Position numbers and translations under genes: made by a program. From Oxynema aestuarii AP17 (GTDB lineage: Bacteria > Cyanobacteriota > Cyanobacteriia > Cyanobacteriales > Laspinemataceae), in NCBI RefSeq assembly GCF_012295525.1, contig NZ_CP051167.1:2852001-2916000 (forward strand): 64,000 nucleotides of DNA, given 5' to 3'. Below the pieces are notes generated by a model. That model saw nothing but the letters and a program-made list of their open reading frames with translations. It searched no databases and was not told the origin of the DNA. This document shows positions 36,834 through 47,661 of the stretch, in pieces; the first letter of the stretch is position 1; the number at the start of each line of letters is the position of its first letter.

Positions 36834-37022
36834 TATTCTGAGACCTCCTTTTGTGGTTGCCGATCGTTGCTTGGAGGAAAGAAGGCAAGAGGCAAAAAGC
36901 AAGAATCCAAAGGCTACAAATCTAATTCTGTAGTGCGGAAATCTTGCCTGCGCCTCTGCTCGAAAGTCCCCTCAATTCATATTTCAGACTTCGGAGTTTT
37001 GAGTGCCAACGTCCCCATTCAA

Positions 37023-38096
37023 TTAGGCAACTAATTGCCCAGAACTGACTCGTCCGTTGCGGTTCATACTTTCCGCGATCGCCTTTTGATAGGCGAGTTC
37101 GTAATCGTCTACCATGCGATTGACGCTAAAGCGGCTAACCACATAATCGCGGCAAGTTTGGCGATCGAGTTGCAGTGCTTTTGGAAGTGCCTCGACCATT
37201 TCATCGACATTATTGCAGACAAATCCGGTTTTTCCATGAGCGATCACTTCGGGAACCGAACCCAAATTCATCGCCAGAACCGGGGTTCCCGTACACATGG
37301 ACTCGATCATGACTAAACCGAAGGGTTCTCTCCAGGTAATTGGGAAGAGAGTGACCGCCGCGTTGCCGAGTAATTCGACTTTTTGTTCGTGAGTGGTTTC
37401 GCCGAGATATTCGATTTGGTCGCCGTCGAGGTGCGGTTTAATTTCCTGTTCGTAGAATTCGAGATCGACGCGATCGATTTTCCCGGCCATTTTTAATTTC
37501 CACCCGGTTTTTTTGGCAATGGCGATCGCGTGATGCGGGCCTTTTTCCGGTGAAAGTCGCCCTAAAAATGCTAAGTAAGGGGCATTGTGCGGCTTGGCTT
37601 TAAAGGGATATTCTTCGATCGCCATGCCGTTATAAACGGTGCTGATGTAATTGAGTCCTAAATCGGTTTCCCGTTGGGCGTCGCTAATGCTGATAAAGTT
37701 TTGATCTCGATGTTGTTGGTAAATTTTGCGGCTGTCTGCGGTGAAAATGCCGTGAATCGTGTGAACGATTGGGGTTTTGGCAAAATCGGCAAACGGAAGT
37801 GCCGTAAATCCGGTATGAAAATGGATTAAATCAAAATCTTGAGCGCGCTGACAAACTCTTTGCAGTTGCATTAAGTCGTAAACGCCGGGTTCTTTAACAC
37901 TTGGGTCGAGGCGTAAGGCCCTCGGGGCGATCGATTCGAGTTGAGCTAGGGTTTGCGAGTCGCCGGAGGCGAATAAGGTGACGTCGTGACCGCGACGGAC
38001 TAATTCGTCAGTGAGGTGACCGACGACTAATTCGATGCCACCATAACCCGGCGGGGGAACTCGTTCCCATAAGGGTGCAACTTGAGCAATCCGCAT
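37023..38096 (-). CDS. Glycosyltransferase family 4
   Basis: This 357-residue GT4 enzyme begins MRIAQVAPLWERVPPPGYGGIE with the N-terminal acceptor fold. It carries LAFLGRLSPEKGPHHAIAIAKKTG and the donor block WREPFGLVMIESMCTGTPVLAMNLGSVPEV with the two Glu residues. The donor is likely a nucleotide glucose, but this is not provable here. It is the first of four co-oriented genes (GT4, zinc-ribbon, sucrose synthase, GH65-PGM). The gaps of 102-190 bp between them mean that cotranscription is possible but not certain. Confidence 0.92.
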   Translation of the reverse strand: MRIAQVAPLWERVPPPGYGGIELVVGHLTDELVRRGHDVTLFASGDSQTLAQLESIAPRALRLDPSVKEPGVYDLMQLQRVCQRAQDFDLIHFHTGFTALPFADFAKTPIVHTIHGIFTADSRKIYQQHRDQNFISISDAQRETDLGLNYISTVYNGMAIEEYPFKAKPHNAPYLAFLGRLSPEKGPHHAIAIAKKTGWKLKMAGKIDRVDLEFYEQEIKPHLDGDQIEYLGETTHEQKVELLGNAAVTLFPITWREPFGLVMIESMCTGTPVLAMNLGSVPEVIAHGKTGFVCNNVDEMVEALPKALQLDRQTCRDYVVSRFSVNRMVDDYELAYQKAIAESMNRNGRVSSGQLVA

Positions 38097-38859
38097 ATTT
38101 CTATTGTCTCCTGAAGCGTAATTTTAAGCCTGAAACGAAAGAAAGAGAACGCTCGATCGTTCGAGGGAGAAATTGGATTGAGAAGTAGCTAAGAATAGCT
38201 AAGAAAGGATTTTCCTGCTAAGCCGAGCTTGGTTTCATGGTTTTACCCCTTACATTGATAGTGACGCATTCGGTTTGTCGTATCGCTTACCGATGTATGC
38301 GACGTCTGGCTCGATCGAGGTTTACGATTGCAAATTAACCCGTTCTTCAAGTTGCTGGCTAGTCGGGTTAACCGTACTTTGCTTTTTGTTGACAGTTTTT
38401 CTGTCTTTTTCTCCAAGGTCGCGATCGCTTTTTACGGTCAAAAATCGTTTTTTTTCAGCCGATCCAGCCTTTTTCCGGAGGTCAAGGCTTGAGGTGTCCC
38501 CAATGGCCGATAAATAGTAATTTAGGTTACAAAAAATCCCGGTTCAAACCCTGCTCGTTCCACTTTTATCCCGGATCGGCGTTTTCCATTTCATGCATTT
38601 CATTGCAAATTGGTGGCGATTCGCTTCCGCATCCCTTTAAGTAAAAAAGCTTAAAAACTTACAAAAATCCGGATTTTTCGCAAAAATTAGATTTTGCTGA
38701 CTTGACCCCGAATCGATACTTTGTACGATCTAAAGCATTAAATTCGGTGAAGGTCAGTCCCGATCGCCCAGTCCGCGATCGCACCCTTGGGGGTAGAGGT
38801 AGGGAAAACCGCCCAAAAAGAGTTAGGTTCTTGCGAATTTCGGGGGGAAGCCCCCCATT
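38097..38859. other. Intergenic region of about 760 bp
   Basis: I see no convincing gene. A frame of about 80 codons on the plus strand (38275-38517) has no family signature and no ribosome binding site. The AT-rich middle (38620-38700, with runs of A and T) probably holds promoters for the leftward GT4 gene. A near-palindrome CTCGATCGTTCGAG lies at about 38152-38165. Confidence 0.5.
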
Positions 38860-39891
38860 TCAGGCGGAAATCACTTGTGGGATGTAAATGGTGCGATCGA
38901 CTTCGAGGGCGTCGGGAGAGATATCGTTTTTAATAGCGATCGTGTCGTAATAGTCCACATCTGCCGATCCCAGGGTTTTTTCGGCGATCGCTTCGAGGGT
39001 ATCGCCGGGTTGGATGCGATAGGGTACCCAGTGATAGCGCCGTCCGTGTAGGGTAAACTGTTCGGAGTTTTTGAGCCATTGTTGATAGCGATCGCTGCGA
39101 TTTAACACGAGGCGGGATTCCGCTTGGGCGATCGCCTTTTGCCACACCAGATAGCCACTGCGACTCAAATGGACGCCATCGGTGGTCAGCGATCGTCGTA
39201 AAATATCCCCGGGTTCGGTAAAGCGGGAATTGAGTTCTAAATACATGGCGCCTTGCTTGCGGGCGATCGTCTCTAACTCCGCATTAATTTTGCGAATGCG
39301 CGTATTCGGTAGCGCCCCCAACCGCGTCGGTAAAATCGACTGCAACACCACCCGCGCCTCGGGATGAGCTTGGCGAATTTCATCGACAATATATTCGAGA
39401 TTTTTAAGAATGACCCAGTCCGGTTTTCCCTGTCGCAGGTCGTTGATCCCGCCCAATACGTAAATGGCGTCCGGTCGTGTCGCCGAAAATGCCCACAAGC
39501 GTTTGAGCATTCCTGCCGTATTATCCCCAGAAATCCCTTGATTGAGCCACAAGCGCCCGGAAATGAGCAATTCTGGCGGAAACCACAGGGTCAGCGAATC
39601 CCCCAGCAGGACAACTAAGCGATTGGCCCCTTGTCCGTAGGCGATCGCCTTCGCTTCTCGATACAGGAGATCTTTCCAATCTTGATAGGTCGGTTGTCCC
39701 GTCGCCCCTTCCCAGACTTCCCGAAAACTATCCGGCGGAAGTAGGGTGTAAGTGCGTCCGGCTTTGAGTCCTTCGAGTCGTTGTTTGTAAAGTTGGATGC
39801 CAGCAGTCGGTCTGTACATAGATCGGGAAAATCCAGCGATCTGGAGATTGAGGAGCTTTCCATTGTGGGCGATCGGATCGCCAACACTCAT
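38860..39891 (-). CDS. SGNH/GDSL hydrolase with LysM-like C-terminus
   Basis: This 343-residue protein has an N-terminal linker, then an SGNH hydrolase core with Ser99 (LLGDSLTLWF), the Gly block NQGISGDN, Asn150 (GGIND) and the Asp238/His241 pair (TDGVHL). The C-terminal 60 residues (YRIQPGDTLEAIAEKTLG ... IYIP) look like a LysM peptidoglycan-binding domain. No signal peptide is evident, so either it is exported by another route or the start is further inside. The likely job is ester or acetyl removal from cell wall or glycan. Its ATG directly follows the stop codon of the upstream gene, so translation is probably coupled. Confidence 0.9.
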   Translation of the reverse strand: MSVGDPIAHNGKLLNLQIAGFSRSMYRPTAGIQLYKQRLEGLKAGRTYTLLPPDSFREVWEGATGQPTYQDWKDLLYREAKAIAYGQGANRLVVLLGDSLTLWFPPELLISGRLWLNQGISGDNTAGMLKRLWAFSATRPDAIYVLGGINDLRQGKPDWVILKNLEYIVDEIRQAHPEARVVLQSILPTRLGALPNTRIRKINAELETIARKQGAMYLELNSRFTEPGDILRRSLTTDGVHLSRSGYLVWQKAIAQAESRLVLNRSDRYQQWLKNSEQFTLHGRRYHWVPYRIQPGDTLEAIAEKTLGSADVDYYDTIAIKNDISPDALEVDRTIYIPQVISA

Positions 39892-40446
39892 TTAAAACCG
39901 AGAAAAATCGACGGTCACCGTTCCCTGGTGTCGGGTCACGGCGATCGCACCCCCATTTTCAATCAAATAGTGCCATTTCAAATCCCCATCGGGCAAATCG
40001 TAGCTACATTTTGGCGATCCGAGTTGCGTTTCGACTTCAGCCAACGAAGTCAACACTCCTCCATCTTTAACCCGTTGTTTGAATTGATTCGCTACAGTTG
40101 CCGACAATTCCTCAATTCCTAAATCAATCGACCCTTCGGGACAGGAGGACAAGCGACGATCTAAAACCAGCATGGGCCGAGACGGATCTTCCCGAGTCAC
40201 TTGGGAACCCTTCGATCGCGAATATTGAATGAATTGCGGTTGGGACAAGCCTAAAATTTTGGCGCTTCTAGAAACCCCAGACCCAAAACAAAAGGAACGA
40301 TTGCACTCACTGCGTCTCCCAAGGGACAGAGGGAGAAAAGTTCCAAAGAGAACGAACCCTAATAGTCCATAAAATAACACCCGAGTCAGTCCCATGATGG
40401 CGATCCCAACAACACCTATCGATCCAATTTTAACTTCACTCCCCAA
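39892..40446 (-). CDS. Small membrane-anchored or exported protein of unknown function
   Basis: This protein of 184 residues (or 167 if the ATG at 40395 is used) has one N-terminal hydrophobic helix (MGLTRVLFYGLLGFVLFGTFLPL). A Cys/Ser-rich region follows, then a globular end with LAEVETQLGSPKCSYDLPDGDLKWHYLIENGGAIAVTRHQGTVTVDF. The last part resembles BamE/SmpA-like lipoprotein beta-rich modules only loosely. I do not recognise a family. Its stop codon abuts the start of the SGNH gene, suggesting a two-gene unit downstream of the psaB terminator. Confidence 0.7.
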   Translation of the reverse strand: MGSEVKIGSIGVVGIAIMGLTRVLFYGLLGFVLFGTFLPLSLGRRSECNRSFCFGSGVSRSAKILGLSQPQFIQYSRSKGSQVTREDPSRPMLVLDRRLSSCPEGSIDLGIEELSATVANQFKQRVKDGGVLTSLAEVETQLGSPKCSYDLPDGDLKWHYLIENGGAIAVTRHQGTVTVDFSRF

Positions 40447-40527
40447 TCCTATCTGAGTTGTGAAATGAATCGATAACGAGCATTCCCTGTGAATTCGATC
40501 GTCTCAATCCACTCATTATCTAAAATC

Positions 40528-40562
40528 AAAAAAACCCCCCACCCAAACGGGCAGGGGGTTTT
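40528..40562 (-). terminator. Rho-independent terminator of psaAB
   Basis: Read on the minus strand, AAAACCCCCTGCCC pairs with GGGTGGGGGGTTTT around GTTT and is followed by a T-run. It lies about 30 bp after the psaB stop codon and before the small exported-protein gene. Confidence 0.9.
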
Positions 40563-40589
40563 CAAGGATTCAGTTAAAACCCGAAAGGG

Positions 40590-42818
40590 TTAACCGAACT
40601 TCCCGGAGGTCGAAGCAATCAAGAACGCCGCGTAAGTAAGGACGTAACCCACGGTGAAGTGAGCCAGACCCACCAAGCGCCCTTGAACGATGCTCATCGC
40701 CACGGGTTTGTCTTTCCAGCGCACCAAGTTCGCCAACGGCGTCCGTTCGTGCGCCCAGACCAAAGTTTCGATCAGTTCTTGCCAGTAACCGCGCCAGCTA
40801 ATCAGGAACATGAAGCCCGTTGCCCAGACTAAGTGTCCGAACAGGAACATCCACGCCCATACCGACAGGTTATTGACTCCAAACGGGTTGTAACCGTTGA
40901 TCAACTGCGACGAGTTCAGCCACAGGTAATCGCGGAACCAGCCCATCAAATAGGTCGAAGACTGGTTGAATTGCGCCACGTTGCCTTGCCAGATGCACAG
41001 GTGTTTCCAGTGCCAGTAGAAGGTCAACCAGCCCAGGGTGTTGAGCATCCAGAACATCGCCAGATAGAACGCATCCCAGGCGCTGATGTCGCAGGTGCCT
41101 CCCCGTCCGGGGCCGTCGCAAGGGAAGCTGTAGCCGAAGTCTTTTTTGTCCGGCATCAGCTTGGAACCTCGGGCGTCGAGGGCGCCTTTGACCAAGATCA
41201 GGGTCGTGGTGTGCAGACCCAAGGCGATCGCGTGGTGTACCAGGAAGTCTCCCGGTCCGATGGTCAGGAACAGCGAGTTGCTGTTGGAGTTGATCGCTTC
41301 CAACCAGCCCGGTAACCAGACGTTGCCGTAGTTCGGCCAGGCGGTACTCGCGATGCTGTCGGGGTTCGACAGCAGGGTATCGAAGCCGTAGAGGGCTTTC
41401 CCGTGGACTGCTTGAATCCATTGGGCAAACACGGGCTCGATCAGGATTTGTTTTTCCGGGGTGCCGAAGGCCACGACGACGTCGTTGTGGACGTACAAGC
41501 CGAGGGTGTGGAACCCGAGGAACAGGGATACCCAGCTCAGGTGCGAGATAATCGCTTCTTTGTGTTCTAAAACCCGGTACAAGACGTTGTTCTTGTTGGC
41601 TTCCGGGTCGTAGTCGCGCACGAGGAAGATTGCCCCGTGGGCAAAGGCTCCTACCATCAAGAATCCGGCGATGTACTGGTGATGGGTGTACAGGGCGGCT
41701 TGGGTGGTGAAGTCTTTGGCGATGAAGGCGTAGCTGGGCAGGGAGTACATGTGTTGCGCCACCAGGGAGGTGATCACCCCGAGACAGGCGAGGTGCCATC
41801 CGAGTTGGAAGTGCAACGAGTTGTTGTACGTGTCGTACATCCCTTTGTGTCCGGCGCCGAGCAGTCCGCCGAAGGGGGTGCCTTCTGGGGGATTGTGGGC
41901 GTCCATGATTTCTTTCATGCTGTGACCGATGCCGAAGTTCGTCCGGTACATGTGTCCGGCGATGATGAACAAGACGGCGATCGCCAGATGGTGGTGGGCG
42001 ATGTCGGTCAGCCACAGGGCTTCGGTTTGGGGATGGAAGCCGCCGAGGAAGGTCAGGATCGCACTTCCGGCGCCTTGGCTGGTGCCGAAGAGGTGTTCGG
42101 CGGTGTCCGGGTTTTGGGCGTACACGCCCCAGTTCCCGGTGAAGAAGGGGGCCAATCCGGCGGGGTGCGGTTTGACGGAGAGGAAGTTATCCCACCCGAC
42201 GTGTTGCCCGCGCGCTTCGGGGATGGCGACGTGGATCAGGTGTCCGGCCCAGGCGAGGGAGGAGACGCCGAAGAGTCCCGCCAGGTGGTGGTTCAGCCGC
42301 GATTCGGCGTTTTTGAACCACGACAGGGAGGGGCGGTATTTCGGCTGTAGGTGCAACCACCCGGCGAACAGCATGACGGCGGCGAGGACCATCAGGAAGA
42401 TGGCACCTTGGTACAGGTCGCCGTTGCTTCTCATGCCGATCGTGTACCACCAGTGGTAAACGCCGGAGTAGGCGATGTCTACTGGGTTGCTTGCTCCCGC
42501 TTGGGTGAAGGCGTCTACGGCGGGCTGCCCGAATTGCGGATCCCAGATCGCGTGGGCGATCGGTCGCACGTTGAGCGGGTCTTTGACCCACTGCTCGAAG
42601 TTTCCTTGCCAGGCGACGTGGAAGAGGTTGCCACTGGTCCACAGGAAGATGATTGCCAGGTGGCCGAAGTGACTCGCGAAAATCTTTTGGTATAGATTTT
42701 CTTCGGTCATGCCATCGTGGCTTTCAAAGTCGTGGGCCGTGGCGATTCCGTACCAAAGCCGACGAGTTGTCGGATCGGCTGCGAGGTCCTGGCTAAATTT
42801 TGGAAATTTAGTTGCCAT
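40590..42818 (-). CDS. psaB: Photosystem I P700 apoprotein A2
   Basis: PsaB pairs with PsaA to form the PSI reaction centre and binds P700 chlorophyll, A0, A1 and half of the FX iron-sulfur cluster. The 742 residues match the family (about 733-742). The FX motif [12 protein letters not shown], with both Cys, is present, and the eleven hydrophobic helices with many His ligands are evident. The start [13 protein letters not shown] is standard, with GGAGGAT upstream. The gene lies 24 bp after psaA and ends before the terminator at 40528-40562. Confidence 0.99.
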   Translation of the reverse strand: MATKFPKFSQDLAADPTTRRLWYGIATAHDFESHDGMTEENLYQKIFASHFGHLAIIFLWTSGNLFHVAWQGNFEQWVKDPLNVRPIAHAIWDPQFGQPAVDAFTQAGASNPVDIAYSGVYHWWYTIGMRSNGDLYQGAIFLMVLAAVMLFAGWLHLQPKYRPSLSWFKNAESRLNHHLAGLFGVSSLAWAGHLIHVAIPEARGQHVGWDNFLSVKPHPAGLAPFFTGNWGVYAQNPDTAEHLFGTSQGAGSAILTFLGGFHPQTEALWLTDIAHHHLAIAVLFIIAGHMYRTNFGIGHSMKEIMDAHNPPEGTPFGGLLGAGHKGMYDTYNNSLHFQLGWHLACLGVITSLVAQHMYSLPSYAFIAKDFTTQAALYTHHQYIAGFLMVGAFAHGAIFLVRDYDPEANKNNVLYRVLEHKEAIISHLSWVSLFLGFHTLGLYVHNDVVVAFGTPEKQILIEPVFAQWIQAVHGKALYGFDTLLSNPDSIASTAWPNYGNVWLPGWLEAINSNSNSLFLTIGPGDFLVHHAIALGLHTTTLILVKGALDARGSKLMPDKKDFGYSFPCDGPGRGGTCDISAWDAFYLAMFWMLNTLGWLTFYWHWKHLCIWQGNVAQFNQSSTYLMGWFRDYLWLNSSQLINGYNPFGVNNLSVWAWMFLFGHLVWATGFMFLISWRGYWQELIETLVWAHERTPLANLVRWKDKPVAMSIVQGRLVGLAHFTVGYVLTYAAFLIASTSGKFG

Positions 42819-42842
42819 AAGTCGTTATCTATCCTCCTCGCT

Positions 42843-45113
42843 CTATCCCGACACTGAAATGATCCGAGCCAGGAAGAATGCCCAGGTCGTCACGATTCCT
42901 CCGAGGAGGTAGTGAGCGACACCAACAGCACGTCCTTGGATGATGCTCAGAGCGCGAGGCTGAATGGCAGGAGCCACTTTAAGCTTGTTGTGCGCCCAGA
43001 CAATAGACTCGATCAGTTCTTGCCAGTAGCCACGGCCACTGAACAGGAACATGAGGCTGAAGGCCCAGACAAAGTGCGCGGCCAAGAACATCAGACCGTA
43101 AGCAGACAGTGCCGAACCGTAGGATTGGATGACCTGAGAGGCTTGCGCCCACAGGAAGTCACGCAACCAGCCGTTGATGGTGATCGCACTTTGGGCGAAG
43201 TTTCCACCGGTAATGTGAGAAACAGTGCCGTCCGGAGCAACGGTACCCCATACGTCGGATTGCATCTTCCAGCTAAAGTGGAAAATCACGATCGACAGGG
43301 AGTTGTACATCCAAAACAGACCTAAGAATACGTGGTCCCAACCGGAAACTTGGCAGGTGCCGCCGCGTCCGGGGCCGTCGCAAGGGAAGCGGAAGCCCAG
43401 TTCGCTCTTGTCGGGAATCAGACGAGAGTTGCGGGCAAACAGCACACCCTTGAGCAGGATGAGAACGGTAACGTGAATGGTGAAGGCATGAATGTGGTGG
43501 ACCAAGAAATCTGCCGTCCCGAGGGTAATCGGCATCATGGCCACTTTGCCGCCAACGGCGACGACGTCGCCACCAAAGGCATAGCTGGCAGCTTCTACCG
43601 CATTAGGAGCGGTGTTGCCCGGCGCTAAGGCGTGCAGGTTTTGCACCCATTGCGCGAAGATGGGCTGCAGTTGGATTCCGGTGTCCGAGAACATGTCTTG
43701 AGGACGACCGAAAGCGCGCATGGTGTCGTTATGGACGTACAAGCCGAAGCTGTGGAAGCCCAAGAACAGACAGACCCAGTTCAGGTGAGAGATGATGGCA
43801 TCCCGGTGACGGATAACCCGGTCGAGCAGGTTATCGACGTTTTTAGCCGGATCGTAATCGCGAACCATGAAGATGGCAGCGTGGGCACCCGCCCCGACGA
43901 TCAGGAAACCGCCAATCCACACGTGGTGCGTGAACAAAGACAGTTGCGTGGGATAGTCGGTGGCAATGTACGGATACGGAGGCATCGAGTACATGTGGTG
44001 AGCCACGATGATGCTCAAGGAACCCATCAAGGCTAAGTTGATGGCGAGCTGAGCGTGCCAGGAGGTGGTCAGGATTTCGTAGAGACCTTTGTGGCCTTGT
44101 CCGGTGAACGGACCTTTGTGGGCTTCGAGCATCTCTTTCATGCTGTGGCCGATGCCCCAGTTGGTCCGGTACATGTGTCCGGCAATGATGAACAGAACGG
44201 CGATCGCCACGTGATGGTGCGCCGTATCCGACAGCCAGAGACCGCCCGTGACCGGGTTTAATCCACCTTTGAAGGTTAGGAAGTCCGAGTAGGCTCCCCA
44301 GTTCAAGGTGAAGAAGGGCATGACACCTTTAAAGAATCCCCATTCCACACCGGGATACAAATCGGTCATCAAGCTCGGATTGAGGATGAATTCGTGCGGT
44401 AAGGGAATATCCTTCGCCGCGACGCCTCGATCCAAGAGATTGTTGATCGGCAGGGAAACGTGGATTTGGTGTCCGGCCCAACCCAGGGACCCGAGTCCCA
44501 ACAGTCCGGCGAGGTGGTGGTTCATCATCGACTCCACGTTCTGGAACCATTCCAGTTTGGGAGCGCGTTTGTGATAGTGGAACCACCCGGCGAACAGCAT
44601 CAAACCCGCCATGACCAACGCACCGATGGCGGTGCAGTAGAGTTGGAACTCGTTGGTAATGCCGGAAGCCCGCCAGAGCTGGAACAGCCCGGAAGTTATT
44701 TGAATACCGTGAAATCCACCGCCAACATCGGCGTTTAAAATTTCTTGACCGAAAATCGGCCAGACAACCTGGGCGCTCGGTTTGATCCCGGTGGGATCGC
44801 CAAGCCATGCTTCATAGTTGGAGAACTTGGCACCGTGGAAATAGGCGCCGCTCAACCAAATGAAGATGACGGCCAGGTGACCGAAGTGCGCGCTAAAGAT
44901 CTTGCGCGATACGTCTTCTAAATCGCTGGTATGGCTATCAAAATCGTGAGCGTTGGCGTGCAGGTTCCAAATCCAAGTGGTGGTTTTGGGACCGCGAGAC
45001 AAGGAACGGTCGAAATGCCCGGGTTTGGACCACTTCTCGAAGGAAGTCGGTACGGGATCGTTTTCGACTGTCACTTTGACTTTTGCCTCTCGCTCGGGAG
45101 GACTGATCGTCAT
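42843..45113 (-). CDS. psaA: Photosystem I P700 apoprotein A1
   Basis: PsaA is the larger PSI core subunit and binds P700, A0, A1 and the other half of FX. I chose the start at 45113 ([14 protein letters not shown]) because it is the usual family start and GAGAGGAGAG lies directly upstream; it gives 756 residues. A start eight codons earlier is open but unlikely. The FX motif [12 protein letters not shown] is present. It is cotranscribed with psaB. The leader upstream is long (see the region entry). Confidence 0.99.
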   Translation of the reverse strand: MTISPPEREAKVKVTVENDPVPTSFEKWSKPGHFDRSLSRGPKTTTWIWNLHANAHDFDSHTSDLEDVSRKIFSAHFGHLAVIFIWLSGAYFHGAKFSNYEAWLGDPTGIKPSAQVVWPIFGQEILNADVGGGFHGIQITSGLFQLWRASGITNEFQLYCTAIGALVMAGLMLFAGWFHYHKRAPKLEWFQNVESMMNHHLAGLLGLGSLGWAGHQIHVSLPINNLLDRGVAAKDIPLPHEFILNPSLMTDLYPGVEWGFFKGVMPFFTLNWGAYSDFLTFKGGLNPVTGGLWLSDTAHHHVAIAVLFIIAGHMYRTNWGIGHSMKEMLEAHKGPFTGQGHKGLYEILTTSWHAQLAINLALMGSLSIIVAHHMYSMPPYPYIATDYPTQLSLFTHHVWIGGFLIVGAGAHAAIFMVRDYDPAKNVDNLLDRVIRHRDAIISHLNWVCLFLGFHSFGLYVHNDTMRAFGRPQDMFSDTGIQLQPIFAQWVQNLHALAPGNTAPNAVEAASYAFGGDVVAVGGKVAMMPITLGTADFLVHHIHAFTIHVTVLILLKGVLFARNSRLIPDKSELGFRFPCDGPGRGGTCQVSGWDHVFLGLFWMYNSLSIVIFHFSWKMQSDVWGTVAPDGTVSHITGGNFAQSAITINGWLRDFLWAQASQVIQSYGSALSAYGLMFLAAHFVWAFSLMFLFSGRGYWQELIESIVWAHNKLKVAPAIQPRALSIIQGRAVGVAHYLLGGIVTTWAFFLARIISVSG

Positions 45114-45903
45114 CGAGACTCTCCTCTCTCTAGACAAGTCAAGTAACTGTAGTTTACGAATTCACCCGAAGGCGGGTGAGTGAGGTGCAAAGATTTGCTT
45201 CGCTCCCGGCTGGGGGTCGTGCGATTCGATCGCCGGACCGCCCACTCTCGCTCGGCCAATCTCGGAGATTGACTTCGTTCGTGGACTGGGTGCGATCGCC
45301 CGCACAACATCGCTCGGGATCTCAGCCAGCTCTTTCTTTACCTTTTGTTGCAGATCTTAGAGACCTACAGGCTTTTTATCCTCTTCGAGACCCATGTTCT
45401 CTCCGTAGGATTACGTAAATTTGGCGGTTTGTTAAGCCGCCTCCAAGCTGGCTGTCAAGACAGAACCTTTGCTGGAATGCCCACCAATCCGCACTCTTCA
45501 CAGGGGAAGCACTTCTTCGGTGGGCTTCTGTTGGTGCATTATAGGGCTACCTTCCACTAAATTTCAGGTGCACTTAACAATAATTCAAATTCTTAAACCT
45601 TTGATATTCCGTTACCTTTAACCTTCAAATTCCTTGTCAAAAGTCAAGGGTTAGATCCATAACTTAATACATCTTAATCATTAGTCCGACTAATACTCGA
45701 ACGCAACTCAGGGGGTGGTGAGAGTTAGCCCCTCTGGCTTAGAGTCGGTTGTATTTTTCTAAAAACCCAAGACCTGGGAATATAGTTGTGCAACGGCACG
45801 CGATCGCCGAGAGCGCGCCGTCGTGCCGTCAGCCGTGCATAGACTTTTCTTATGGAATCTGCTTGGAGATTTTAATCGTTAGATTACTTAGGAGTATTAC
45901 TCA
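45114..45903. other. psaA leader and divergent promoter region
   Basis: This 790-bp gap lies between psaA (leftward) and the lipoprotein gene (rightward). A perfect -10 TATAAT lies on the minus strand at 45539-45544, which would give psaA a leader of about 420 bases. The leader holds a short stem (GAAGC with GCTTC around 45508-45530). The AT-rich stretch 45590-45720 probably carries regulator sites of the light-responsive PSI promoter, which I cannot assign. I see no gene. Confidence 0.55.
45539..45544 (-). promoter_or_regulatory. Candidate -10 box of psaA
   Basis: A perfect TATAAT on the minus strand is followed by GCACC. The -35 hexamer 17 bp upstream is weak (TGAAAT), which would fit activator-dependent, light-regulated transcription as described for psaA in other cyanobacteria. 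Confidence 0.45.
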
Positions 45904-47661
45904 GTGTTTGGTATGAATTGGCGATCGCTCCGGTTGAGAGCGCTGCTCAAGTGCGGATTGGTCTTCGTATTAATCTTGGGTCTGTTCGGGTGCGGAGATC
46001 GCCTCGAAACCCCCACCCTTCCTGACGAAGCGCAAACCATCACCCTCCCGTCAACCCCGAGGGTCAGCGAAGTTTCGCCCCCAACAGAACTCCAAAAACT
46101 GCGACAAGTTCTCGACCGCTACCAACCCCAAGTCGAGATCTTGTCCCCCCAACCGGAACAAATCCTCGAAACGACCACGGTTCCGGTCAAATTGCAGGTA
46201 CGCGATTTACCCCTGTTCAAAAATGCCGACCTCGATCTCGGTCCCCACTTAAACGTCATTCTCGACAACCAAACCTACACCCAGGTCTACAACCCCGACG
46301 AACCCCTCATCTTAAAAGACCTCACCCCGGGAACCCACACCTTGCGCGTCTTTGCAGTGCGACCCTGGGAAGAAAGCTTTAAAAATGAAGGCGCCTACGC
46401 GCAAACCACCTTCCACCTGTTCGCCAAAACCCAAGAACATTCTCCCAAACCCGACTTACCCCTACTCACTTACAACACCCCCCGAGGAAGCTACGGCGCC
46501 GAACCGATTCTCGTAGACTTTTACCTAACTAATGCTCCCTTACATTGGGTCGCCCGGGAACAGCCCGACGACGAGATCGCCGATTGGCGGATTCGGGTGA
46601 CCGTCAACGGGGAAAGTTTCACCGTCGATCGCTGGGATCCCCTGTATCTCAAAGGATTTAAACCGGGACAAAACTGGGTGCAACTGGAATTTCTCGACGA
46701 AACAGGTAACCCCGTCGATAATCCCTTCAATAACACCGTAAGGGCGATCGCCTACCAACCGCGCGGTAAAGATCCCCTTTCGCGACTGATACGCGGCGAT
46801 CTGTCCGCACAAGAGGCGATCGCGATTGTCGATCCGACCTACAACCCGCCCGAACCCAAAGCGACCCCCATTCCCCAACCCCAATCCAAGAAAAAAGAAC
46901 CTCTTCTCCCCCTTCCCAAACCGGAAGAAATGCCCGTAGAAGTCGTTCCTGAAAGCGAACCGATCCCCATTCCCGAAGCCGTCGAACCCAGTCCCGCCAG
47001 CGAACCGACGGCGGAACCGACATTAGTTCCAGAAACTCCCGAACCCGCCGAACCCGCCGAACCCATTACAGAACCACAACCCGAGATCGATGAAGCGGAA
47101 ACCGAAGCTGTAGAAACGCAAACAGAAACTACAGAACCCCCCGACACCCCGATCGCGCCCGAAAACCGAACCGAATCCGAAATCGAGCCGGAAGTGACGT
47201 CCTCGGACAGTAAAGAGTCCATTACTTCACGCTTTCAACACTTTTTCGATCGCTTCCGTCGTCCTGCGACTCCCGTTCCGTCCGTAGAACCGAGTTCTCC
47301 ACCAACGGTAGAATCGGCACCTGCAGTTTCAGAACCAGACATCCCAGAAACGACGACCATTCCCCCGGTAGAACAGGAGACGGAATCACCGATCCAGGTC
47401 GAAAGCGAAACCGCTCAAGAAGCAGCAACCGAGAACACCTCCGAACCGGAGATAACTGAGGCGGAAACAGCCGAAACCGAGCCAAGCGAGCCGAGTGCGC
47501 CCGATGTCGAGCCTGTCGAATCCGGAACGGTTGACGCACAAGTAGCACAACCCGAATCGCAAGGGGTCGAATCGAGTCAAACGGCTGAACCCGAAACGGC
47601 GACCTCGGAGGAAGAAAGTGTCGAGACGGCGAAGGAGGTTGAAGCGAGGGATCCGTCTTAA
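45904..47661 (+). CDS. Acidic Pro/Glu/Thr-rich lipoprotein
   Basis: This 585-residue protein starts at a GTG at 45904, chosen because GGAG lies nine bases before it; an ATG three codons later is too far from any ribosome binding site. The signal peptide ends in a lipobox (LILGLFGC, Cys about 30), so it should be a lipid-anchored envelope protein. A globular domain follows (about 60-300), with a beta-rich pattern (KLQVRDLPLFKNADLDLGPHLNVILDNQTY and LRVFAVRPWEES). Then comes a long low-complexity tail rich in Glu, Pro and Thr (about 310-585). I recall cyanobacterial homologues of the front half but no function. It is divergent from psaA. Confidence 0.85.
   Translation: MFGMNWRSLRLRALLKCGLVFVLILGLFGCGDRLETPTLPDEAQTITLPSTPRVSEVSPPTELQKLRQVLDRYQPQVEILSPQPEQILETTTVPVKLQVRDLPLFKNADLDLGPHLNVILDNQTYTQVYNPDEPLILKDLTPGTHTLRVFAVRPWEESFKNEGAYAQTTFHLFAKTQEHSPKPDLPLLTYNTPRGSYGAEPILVDFYLTNAPLHWVAREQPDDEIADWRIRVTVNGESFTVDRWDPLYLKGFKPGQNWVQLEFLDETGNPVDNPFNNTVRAIAYQPRGKDPLSRLIRGDLSAQEAIAIVDPTYNPPEPKATPIPQPQSKKKEPLLPLPKPEEMPVEVVPESEPIPIPEAVEPSPASEPTAEPTLVPETPEPAEPAEPITEPQPEIDEAETEAVETQTETTEPPDTPIAPENRTESEIEPEVTSSDSKESITSRFQHFFDRFRRPATPVPSVEPSSPPTVESAPAVSEPDIPETTTIPPVEQETESPIQVESETAQEAATENTSEPEITEAETAETEPSEPSAPDVEPVESGTVDAQVAQPESQGVESSQTAEPETATSEEESVETAKEVEARDPS

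Noticed and set aside
38275-38517. An 80-codon frame rightward in the gap before the GT4 gene
   Set aside because: No ribosome binding site or family feature, composition like spacer DNA, opposite in direction to all neighbours.
38538-38572. GGTTCAAACCC, similar to a tRNA T-arm
   Set aside because: The flanking stems do not pair, and no acceptor or anticodon arm can be built around it.
42912-44738. Long frames on the plus strand across psaA and psaB
   Set aside because: Antisense shadows of highly biased coding sequence, without start signals.
45498-45539. A 13-codon peptide frame in the psaA leader, minus strand
   Set aside because: Its ATG overlaps the -10 box, so it would lie before or at the transcription start.
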